Assembly (NCBI GenBank): GCA_937957685.1
Contig: CALGAO010000147.1
Coordinates: forward strand, 1-21,841
From: an uncultured Paenibacillaceae bacterium
GTDB lineage: Bacteria > Bacillota > Bacilli > Paenibacillales > DA-C8
Direction: 5' to 3'
DNA: 21,841 nucleotides
This document shows positions 16,119 through 21,841 of this stretch, one piece after another (within the stretch, counting starts at the first letter, position 1; every line of letters starts with the position of its first letter). The notes under the pieces were generated by a model. That model did not search any database. It saw nothing but the letters and a program-made list of their open reading frames with translations, and was not told where the DNA came from. The translations under genes were made by a program, and so were the position numbers.

Positions 16119-16895
16119 CTAGCTCTCCGATGGACGGACCACGCTCGCGCACCATCGCATCACATCCGGCAACACCTTGCCCCAGAAGGCCCAATCATGC
16201 TCGCCCGGAAGCGAATGCCATTCACCGACAACTCCCGTCTTCTCCGTCAGATGTCGGAATGTCTTGTACGCCGAATCATAGGCTCGATCCTCCGTGCCGC
16301 AGGTCATATAGAGCTTCGGCAGGGGGCCGCCCCGCTTCGCGGCTTCATCGGCCAGATGGATCATGTCGTGCTCCGTGCCGCGCAGCTCTTCCGCAACAGC
16401 CGTGCCGAACAGCTTCAGATGGATATCCTCCAGGAAGCTGCCGGGAGGCGGGTTGCCGAGATCCAGGAAGTCTCCGGCGGACAGGATCGCCATCCCCGCG
16501 TACAGGTCCGGACGCGTCAAGCCGAGTTTGCACGCGCCATGCCCTCCCATGGACAACCCTGCCACGACTTGCTGCGCAGGGTCCCGGCTGAGCGGTAGCA
16601 TCGAACCCAGCACCTCCGGCAACTCCTGAGTGACCAGATCAAAATATCGTCCGAGGGGGCCATTCGCGTAGAAGCTGACGTCGGCGGACGGCATCACGAC
16701 CGCCAGTCCATACTGTTCGGCATCGTGTTCCACCGCCGTGTTCCTCCACCATCCGCTGGAGTTATCGAACGCGCCATGAAGCAACCAGACGACAGGGAAC
16801 GGCCCGGATCCAGCGTTTCGTTCAGGTATGATCACCGCTACCTCTGTCTGCCTCGTCAACATCTTCGAATACATATCGATTTGCATGAATGCCAT
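16119..16895 (-). CDS. alpha/beta-hydrolase esterase (esterase D/tributyrin-esterase type), second copy
   Basis: This 258-residue cytoplasmic esterase of the PF00756-like group has no signal peptide. The oxyanion region is LLHG (38-41). The catalytic triad is probably Ser115 (GLSMGG), Asp203 (GTEDRAYD) and His233 (GEHDWAFW). Relatives hydrolyse short-chain esters, including acetylated sugars and S-formylglutathione. The start is supported by GAGGTGA upstream and by the shared MAF opening with the neighbouring paralogue. Placed between oligosaccharide permeases and an MFS transporter, it most likely removes acyl (for example acetyl) groups from imported oligosaccharides, which is inference. 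Confidence 0.9.
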   Translation of the reverse strand: MAFMQIDMYSKMLTRQTEVAVIIPERNAGSGPFPVVWLLHGAFDNSSGWWRNTAVEHDAEQYGLAVVMPSADVSFYANGPLGRYFDLVTQELPEVLGSMLPLSRDPAQQVVAGLSMGGHGACKLGLTRPDLYAGMAILSAGDFLDLGNPPPGSFLEDIHLKLFGTAVAEELRGTEHDMIHLADEAAKRGGPLPKLYMTCGTEDRAYDSAYKTFRHLTEKTGVVGEWHSLPGEHDWAFWGKVLPDVMRWCASVVRPSES

Positions 16896-16934
16896 CGAGT
16901 CTCACCTCTTCTCTGGAATGGGCGGGCAGGATCG

Positions 16935-17723
16935 TCAAGGCAAAGTACTGATGAACTTCGCTATATATTTGTCCCAGAAGTCCCACGTATGCGCAGCATG
17001 TTCCGTATAGAATTCATAGCGATAGGGATTCCCCTCCAACGAAGTGAAGTGTCGGCGCAGGGCCAGCCCCACTTCGAAAGCATGATCCTCCGTGCCGACG
17101 GCATGGAAGATGCGAGGCAGCGGCTTCCCTTCCTCGATATTTCGCACCGACTGATGGAGAACATCATACTTCGTCCCTTTCAACTCGTCAGGATCATCGA
17201 CACCCAGATGGATCTGCGGGAGGCTCGGTGCTCCCTCTCCGCCAGGCGGCGGCGGATACCCCTTGATCGTGCGCAGATGCTCCAGCGGGATGACGGAACT
17301 CGTGGACAGCACGCAGACTGCCGCATATCGCTCCGGATATAACATCGCCAGATGCAAGGCGCCTCCTCCGCCCATGGACAAACCGCCGATATAGGTGTGT
17401 TCACGCTTGTCGGAAGTCTTGGGGAAGAATCGCTTGATCGTCTGGGGCAGTTCCTCGGCGATATATTGACCATATGCCGGGCCGAGCTTCATATCCAGCC
17501 AACGGCTCGGTCCCGCAGCCGGAAGCACGACTGCGATCCCCTTCTCTTCCGCATAGCGCTGGATGCTCGTATGGGACATCCAGGACATGCTGTTGCCGCC
17601 ACCGCCATGCAGCAGATACAGGACCGGAATATCCTGCGCCTCGACCGACTCGGGCATCAACACAACGAGACGGGTCTGCAGATGCAAAACCGGGGAATAC
17701 GTGTACATATTGATGAAAGCCAT
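16935..17723 (-). CDS. alpha/beta-hydrolase esterase (esterase D/tributyrin-esterase type), first copy
   Basis: This 262-residue paralogue of the next esterase gene has no signal peptide. The likely triad is Ser116 (GLSMGG), Asp213 (GTEDHAFE) and His245 (HTWDFW), with LLHGGGG (38-44) near the oxyanion hole. Compared with its neighbour it has a distinct cap region rich in Pro and Gly (YPPPPGGEG, about 156-164), suggesting different substrate choice. Start ATG 17723 is preferred: AGGAGGG sits 8 bases upstream, whereas the GTG at 17729 would be only 2 bases from it. The gene starts 13 bases after the permease stop, so it is in the same operon. Confidence 0.9.
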   Translation of the reverse strand: MAFINMYTYSPVLHLQTRLVVLMPESVEAQDIPVLYLLHGGGGNSMSWMSHTSIQRYAEEKGIAVVLPAAGPSRWLDMKLGPAYGQYIAEELPQTIKRFFPKTSDKREHTYIGGLSMGGGGALHLAMLYPERYAAVCVLSTSSVIPLEHLRTIKGYPPPPGGEGAPSLPQIHLGVDDPDELKGTKYDVLHQSVRNIEEGKPLPRIFHAVGTEDHAFEVGLALRRHFTSLEGNPYRYEFYTEHAAHTWDFWDKYIAKFISTLP

Positions 17724-17736
17724 TCGCACAACCCTC

Positions 17737-18618
17737 CTAACCTTTGATGGCGCCGATCATAACGCCTTGTGTGAAGTATTTCTGGATAAACGGATAGATC
17801 GTAAGGACAGGCAACGTGCTGACAATCACGGTGCAATATTTGATCAATAATTTGTACATGGATATCGCCGGGTTGGCGCCTGCCGACGTGATGCTCGTAT
17901 TGCCGTCTATGAGAATCTCACGCAAGATGATCTGCAGCGGATACTTGGCGCGATCCGACAGATACAGGGATGCCGGAAACCACGAATTCCAGTGCATCAC
18001 CGCGATGAACAGCACGATCACAGAGATGGATGCCTTGGAGACCGGCACGATAATCCTGAGGAAGATCTGAAGGTCATTGGCTCCATCGATCTTCGCCGAC
18101 TCCTCCATCTCCGGAGGGATCCCCATAAATGCCGTTCGCAGGATGATGAGATGGAACACATTGATGGCTGTAGGCAGGATCAGCGCCCATGCGGTGTTGT
18201 ACAGGCCGAGCTTGTGGATCAGCATATAATTGGGGATCATCCCGCCGTTGAACAGCATCGTAAAGGTGATGAGCAGCATCAGGACATTGCGCGGACGAAA
18301 ATATCGCCTGGACAGCGTATAGGCGCCAATCGCCGTCATCGAGATCCCGACGAGTGTGCCGCCAACGACATAGATCAGCGTGTTGAGGTAGCTGCGCCAG
18401 ATCGCCGAATTTTTGAATACAATCTCGTATCCTTTAAGCGTAAATTCTCCAACGGGATACCACAGCAAGCCGCGGTGCGCATTCAGCTCTACGGGAGACG
18501 AGAACGACGCCGACAAGGTATGCCACATGGGGGCCAGGCAGATCAGAGCGATGAGCGCAAGGAACAGATAGTTAAAGACAAGGAACAGCCGCCTGCCGAT
18601 GCTTCGATCAAGCTGCAT
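17737..18618 (-). CDS. carbohydrate ABC transporter permease, YtcP/LplC type
   Basis: This 293-residue membrane permease is of the MalG-like class used by complex-oligosaccharide importers. It has an N-terminal helix (about 13-33), the FNGGMIPNYMLIHKLGLYNT region typical of YtcP/LplC, the EAA loop (ESAKIDGANDLQIFLRIIVPVS), and the family ending FIQKYFTQGVMIGAIKG. ATG 18618 is chosen because GGGAGG lies 8 bases upstream; the longer frame would start with GTG at 18627 inside the ribosome binding site. It pairs with the LplB-type permease encoded just upstream, 13 bases away. Confidence 0.93.
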   Translation of the reverse strand: MQLDRSIGRRLFLVFNYLFLALIALICLAPMWHTLSASFSSPVELNAHRGLLWYPVGEFTLKGYEIVFKNSAIWRSYLNTLIYVVGGTLVGISMTAIGAYTLSRRYFRPRNVLMLLITFTMLFNGGMIPNYMLIHKLGLYNTAWALILPTAINVFHLIILRTAFMGIPPEMEESAKIDGANDLQIFLRIIVPVSKASISVIVLFIAVMHWNSWFPASLYLSDRAKYPLQIILREILIDGNTSITSAGANPAISMYKLLIKYCTVIVSTLPVLTIYPFIQKYFTQGVMIGAIKG

Positions 18619-18631
18619 GCCATCCACCTCC

Positions 18632-19534
18632 CTAGAACAAATGGGTTTCCGAATACTTCTTGCTCACGTAGTTCGCACCCAGGATGAGCAGCATGGCGAT
18701 GACGGAGTTGAACAGACCAACCGCCGTACTGTAACCGTAATTCTGACTGAGGATCCCTTGCCGATAGATATAGGTGGAGATGACATCGGCCGTTTCGTAG
18801 ATCGCGCTGTTGTAGAGAAGCAGGATCTTCTCGAAGTTGACGGAGAGCAGTTGGCCCATATTCAGGATGAACATGATGATGATCGTCGAAGAGATCCCCG
18901 GCAATGTGACATGCCAGCACTGTTTCCAATAACCTGCCCCATCCATCCTGGCCGCGTCGTATAGTTCCGGATCCACACGTGTCAGCGCCGCCAGATAGAT
19001 GATGCTGATATACCCCATGAATTGCCAGATATTCGTCGAGATGAAGATGGCGCGGAAATATTCCGGCACACTGAGCAGATTCACCGCCTTCCCCATGATC
19101 GGCGCGAGCGTCGTGGAGATCGGACCCGTGGATGACATGAAGTCGCGGATCAGACCGGCGATGATCGCCGTAGACAGGAAATATGGAAGATAGCTGATGG
19201 TCTGGACCGTTCGTTTAAACAGCCGATTCTTCACTTCGTTGAGCATGAGGGCGAAGAGGATCGGCGCGGGGAAACCGAACGCCAATTCCATCAAGCTCAG
19301 CACGATCGTATTACGGGTGACTCTCCAGAAATTGGGGCTCGTAAAGAAATCGACGAAATGTTGAAAGCCGACCCACTCACTGCCGAAAAATCCCTTGCTC
19401 GGTTTAAAATCCTGGAAAGCCATGATCAGACCGGCCATTGGCAAATAACTGAAGATGAGAAAATAAACGACCACTGGCAGCGTCAGCCAGTAAATCATCT
19501 TATGGCGCTTGTAATTGGCGATGAGTTGACGCAT
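18632..19534 (-). CDS. carbohydrate ABC transporter permease, LplB/YteP type
   Basis: This 301-residue MalF-like permease has an early helix (about 14-34, LTLPVVVYFLIFSYLPMAGL), the GFQHFVDFF loop, and the EAA cytoplasmic loop (DAARMDGAGYWKQCWHVTLPGI). It ends in YVSKKYSETHLF, typical of the LplB family. ATG 19534 is supported by AAGGGG 8 bases upstream; the longer frame starts with TTG at 19576 inside a hairpin. It forms the membrane channel with the YtcP-type permease. No ATPase gene is nearby; such importers usually share a MsmX-like ATPase. Confidence 0.93.
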   Translation of the reverse strand: MRQLIANYKRHKMIYWLTLPVVVYFLIFSYLPMAGLIMAFQDFKPSKGFFGSEWVGFQHFVDFFTSPNFWRVTRNTIVLSLMELAFGFPAPILFALMLNEVKNRLFKRTVQTISYLPYFLSTAIIAGLIRDFMSSTGPISTTLAPIMGKAVNLLSVPEYFRAIFISTNIWQFMGYISIIYLAALTRVDPELYDAARMDGAGYWKQCWHVTLPGISSTIIIMFILNMGQLLSVNFEKILLLYNSAIYETADVISTYIYRQGILSQNYGYSTAVGLFNSVIAMLLILGANYVSKKYSETHLF

Positions 19535-19567
19535 GTTGATAACCCCTTGCTCTAAATAGTGGACCAA

Positions 19568-19595
19568 GAGCTGCAATACACGCGGCTTGCAGCTC
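19568..19595 (-). other. intercistronic hairpin after the binding-protein gene
   Basis: GAGCTGCAA (19568-19576) pairs perfectly with TTGCAGCTC (19587-19595) around a 10-base loop. It lies in the 79-base gap between binding-protein and LplB genes and has no U-tract. It probably protects the upstream transcript from exonucleases rather than terminating it. Confidence 0.55.
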
Positions 19596-19613
19596 CCGTT
19601 CCCTTTCCTGCCG

Positions 19614-21248
19614 TCAGCGTGAATTGTAACGGTCCAGAGCCTTTTGGTATACCGAGATGACTTCTTCTATCCCCATGTCATAGATTTTCTGCACGAACGC
19701 ATCATACCCGTCGAACGACTCCAGGCCCATGATGTACTTGACTTGCATTTCCTCCACGTAGTCGATGATGCCGGGCATGATGGAGGCGTATACCTTGTTT
19801 TCCTCATCGGACAACGTGAGCGAGGAGCTGATCAGGTACGCATTGTCATTGATTTTGTTGTTCTCTTCCACCCATCCCAGCAATTGCTCGTTGCCGATCG
19901 ACCGGTCCTTGTAGTTGACCATCGGATAATCCGCCACGTACATCATCATATCGACTGGCGCGAACCCGTCCGGATTGTTGAAGACTTTGTCGTTGAAGGC
20001 ATAGCTTCCGTCTGCGCGTTGTTCATAGTAGCTCGGATCAGGTCCGAAGTTGCTTGCCAGGATCACATCCGGGGAGTAATAGAGATCGAGCCATTGCAAG
20101 GCGAGATCCAGCTTGTCGGTTTTGGAACTGATCTGCGCCCCCGCGAACACCGGTGAAGCCGGCGGGCCGATATGGATCTTGTCGCCTTTGTTCACGACCG
20201 GATGCGGCGCCGATACAAATTCCATCGACGGATCCGGAGCGATCTGACGGGCGACGTCCGCGAGCGACAGCGGCGCAGCGTAAGAGCCGGAGTTCGGATC
20301 AAAATACAGCGTTAACTCGGCGCTGATCGAGTTGAGCGAGAGGAAGTCCTGGTCGATCAAGCCCTCCTCATACCATTTGTTCATCATCTGCAAGTAGGTT
20401 TTGAATCCTTCCTCCAGCGGAGCATACCGCACCTTCCCGTCCACCTGATAGAAAGGCTGCGTGCTTCCTCCGTAGTTCATATACCCGAAGCCGAGACCGC
20501 CTGTGAACATGTTCAGTTTCGGGAAGCCGGTGCTGTTGAGCAGATAAGGTCTTTCCAGTCCCGCTTTCTTGAATTCCTTCAGCACCTCGTACCATTCGTC
20601 GTAGGTTTCGGGTATGCTCTTGCCCACCTTGTCGAGCATATCCTTGCGAATCAGCAATCCATAGTCCGTGGAGTTGGGCTCATCGTTCATCATGAATCGA
20701 TAGAACGCCGCCATCTCGCCCGTGTCGGAGTAGCTTTCCTTCTTGCGAATATCGCTGCGTTCCAGTTCGGCCCGATAGTTCGGCAGCTTGTCCAGGTATT
20801 GGGCAACGTCGATCACGACGCCATCCTTCATCAGGCCGTATGCACCCGTGGGATACACCAACCCCGCGTCGAAGAAAATGTCGGGATATTCCTGCGAACT
20901 GATCAACATCGCCAGATTATCCGCCTCGGTGCCGCTAACCGGTATGATCCATTCGATCTTGACTCCGGTCTGCTCCTCCATCCATTTGTTAAACAGGGTA
21001 TCGCTGAAGGACTCCATCAAGGTGCCGATCGCGGTATGGGTAGGACGCCATACCTTCAGCGTTGCGGTCTGACCTTCCGGCACGAGCCTGCGCAGCTTGG
21101 TTGGGTCTCCGTTGTCAAGCACGATCGAGCCGGACCCGCCGTTGGAATTCTGAGAGGATGAATCGGCACCACATCCGGTCACCAGGAAGATGAGCAGACC
21201 GCATACGAAAGCGGTTACAATTTTGGTTAACCCTCGTTTCTTTACCAT
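19614..21248 (-). CDS. oligosaccharide ABC transporter binding lipoprotein, LplA/YtcQ type
   Basis: This 544-residue extracellular solute-binding lipoprotein has the signal peptide and lipobox LVTGC with Cys26, followed by a Ser/Asn/Gly linker. The length of about 540 residues and the LFNKWMEEQTGVKIEW ... YPDIFFD pattern are typical of the LplA/YtcQ group, which binds polysaccharide breakdown products such as pectin-, mannan- or xylan-derived oligomers. ATG 21248 is preferred (GGAGGGGG 8 bases upstream) over ATG 21266. It is the first gene of the minus-strand operon and lies downstream of a plausible promoter and inverted repeat. Confidence 0.93.
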   Translation of the reverse strand: MVKKRGLTKIVTAFVCGLLIFLVTGCGADSSSQNSNGGSGSIVLDNGDPTKLRRLVPEGQTATLKVWRPTHTAIGTLMESFSDTLFNKWMEEQTGVKIEWIIPVSGTEADNLAMLISSQEYPDIFFDAGLVYPTGAYGLMKDGVVIDVAQYLDKLPNYRAELERSDIRKKESYSDTGEMAAFYRFMMNDEPNSTDYGLLIRKDMLDKVGKSIPETYDEWYEVLKEFKKAGLERPYLLNSTGFPKLNMFTGGLGFGYMNYGGSTQPFYQVDGKVRYAPLEEGFKTYLQMMNKWYEEGLIDQDFLSLNSISAELTLYFDPNSGSYAAPLSLADVARQIAPDPSMEFVSAPHPVVNKGDKIHIGPPASPVFAGAQISSKTDKLDLALQWLDLYYSPDVILASNFGPDPSYYEQRADGSYAFNDKVFNNPDGFAPVDMMMYVADYPMVNYKDRSIGNEQLLGWVEENNKINDNAYLISSSLTLSDEENKVYASIMPGIIDYVEEMQVKYIMGLESFDGYDAFVQKIYDMGIEEVISVYQKALDRYNSR

Positions 21249-21292
21249 GTCGATATCCCCCTCCATTCATAAAAGCTTCGCATCGATGCTTG

Positions 21293-21322
21293 ACTGTAGT
21301 GTAAGCCAGCCTTCTGTCACAA
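21293..21322 (-). promoter_or_regulatory. candidate promoter of the oligosaccharide transporter operon
   Basis: On the minus strand TTGTGA (21317-21322) and TACAGT (21293-21298) are spaced by 18 bases, about 45 bases before ATG 21248. Each matches the consensus at four of six positions, consistent with an activator-dependent promoter. Confidence 0.4.
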
Positions 21323-21348
21323 GTAAATTCGCAATTTTTGAATGAAGG

Positions 21349-21365
21349 TGAACACTTTTTGTTCA
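21349..21365. promoter_or_regulatory. inverted repeat TGAACA-N5-TGTTCA, possible regulator site
   Basis: A perfect 6-bp inverted repeat with a 5-base spacer lies 27 bases upstream of the candidate -35 box, about 70 bases before the expected transcript start. That is a usual place for an activator to bind. The AraC-family regulator of this cluster is one candidate, though AraC proteins more often use direct repeats. Confidence 0.4.
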
Positions 21366-21512
21366 TCAGAGCCTGAATTCTGACGATGCACCGGACTGGA
21401 TATTATCCATTTTTGATAGACATCTTCGCATTTTTTATACCCGTATGGTCATGACTTTCACCATATTTGACCATTCCAGCCTCCCTTATGGGATGGGACT
21501 TTCTAACTATGT

Positions 21513-21665
21513 ATGGATAACTCCCACTGCGAAGTGATCAATACTGGCCATGGTGCTGAGCTCAACCGACAAGCGCTGCGAGGTGGGTTGAAGGCTCCTG
21601 AACAAGCATCGGCTGAGGCGCGCGAGATCATCGCCAACATCAATTCGGGCATCAGGTCAATCTGA
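21513..21665 (+). CDS. possible 50-residue small protein, unrecognised
   Basis: The ORF starts at ATG 21513 and ends at TGA 21663-21665. The C-terminal half looks protein-like and amphipathic (about residues 30-50, ASAEAREIIANINSGI). No clear ribosome binding site precedes it (GGGATGGGA is too far upstream). It may be a chance frame or the decayed end of a larger gene; no family is recognised. Confidence 0.15.
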   Translation: MDNSHCEVINTGHGAELNRQALRGGLKAPEQASAEAREIIANINSGIRSI

Positions 21666-21677
21666 TCCTCTGACGTC

Positions 21678-21718
21678 GTTCACGCTGTCCGCTTCATGTG
21701 AGTGCGGACAGCGTGAAC
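21678..21718 (+). terminator. 15-bp perfect stem hairpin, terminator-like
   Basis: GTTCACGCTGTCCGC (21678-21692) pairs perfectly with GCGGACAGCGTGAAC (21704-21718) around an 11-base loop. There is no U-tract on either side. It starts 12 bases after the small ORF stop and lies about 50 bases downstream of possible minus-strand frames entering from the right edge. It may be a bidirectional terminator or another inverted repeat. Confidence 0.4.
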
Positions 21719-21841
21719 CAGGCGATCTCCGCAGCTGCTTCGACCCGGCGAGAATGCCATCCCTGGGATCAGCCGGCCTGCGTGGAGCCTAGCGCCTCAT
21801 GAAGCCCTTGTCTTGCAGAAATGACTTCATATGAAGGCGTA

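Larger units (their letters stand above)
21366..21841. other. right flank with no firm gene
   Basis: No ORF with a recognisable domain is seen. It contains a short weak ORF (21513-21665) and a long hairpin (21678-21718). On the minus strand two short frames run in from the right edge and stop at 21789-21791 and 21769-21771; either could be the last codons of a gene outside the window, but neither is identifiable. Confidence 0.4.

Overview
The window is GC-rich Firmicutes DNA, most likely from a Paenibacillaceae member (Paenibacillus or Cohnella type). The basis is family-level pattern recognition, not a search: strong purine-rich ribosome binding sites, an S-layer-homology (SLH) surface protein, an LplB/YtcP-type oligosaccharide ABC importer, and a membrane-anchored AraC regulator with two transmembrane segments. 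All of these are common in that group. I see no rRNA, tRNA, CRISPR array, insertion sequence or phage gene.

Layout. Positions 1-450 hold no convincing gene, only a terminator for the next gene. A very large minus-strand gene (451-4503) encodes a secreted multi-domain SLH protein. A plus-strand group follows: an aldo/keto reductase (4805-5722) and an epoxide hydrolase gene broken by an in-frame amber codon (5870-7036). This converges on a minus-strand HTH-WYL regulator (7092-8030).

The second region (8275-12410, plus strand) is a LacI-regulated sugar locus: a LacI-family repressor with its own terminator, a perfect 38-bp palindrome containing two LacI-type operators across a promoter, a sugar-binding lipoprotein, an ABC permease, and a GH32 (sucrase/fructanase type) gene. 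The locus is damaged. The permease loses its last segment at about 11590 and runs directly into the C-terminal part of the GH32 gene. The second permease expected in such systems and the N-terminal catalytic part of GH32 are missing, which suggests an internal deletion.

The third region (12527-21248, minus strand) reads as one co-oriented cluster, in transcription order: binding lipoprotein, two permeases (LplB and YtcP/LplC types), two related cytoplasmic alpha/beta-hydrolase esterases, an MFS transporter, and a membrane-spanning AraC-family regulator. I infer uptake of an esterified (probably acetylated) oligosaccharide, intracellular de-esterification, and possibly export of a product by the MFS protein, with the AraC protein sensing an extracellular signal. 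No ATPase gene is present in either locus; a shared MsmX-type ATPase elsewhere would be expected. The last 590 bases contain a probable promoter, an inverted repeat, a long hairpin and only weak ORFs.
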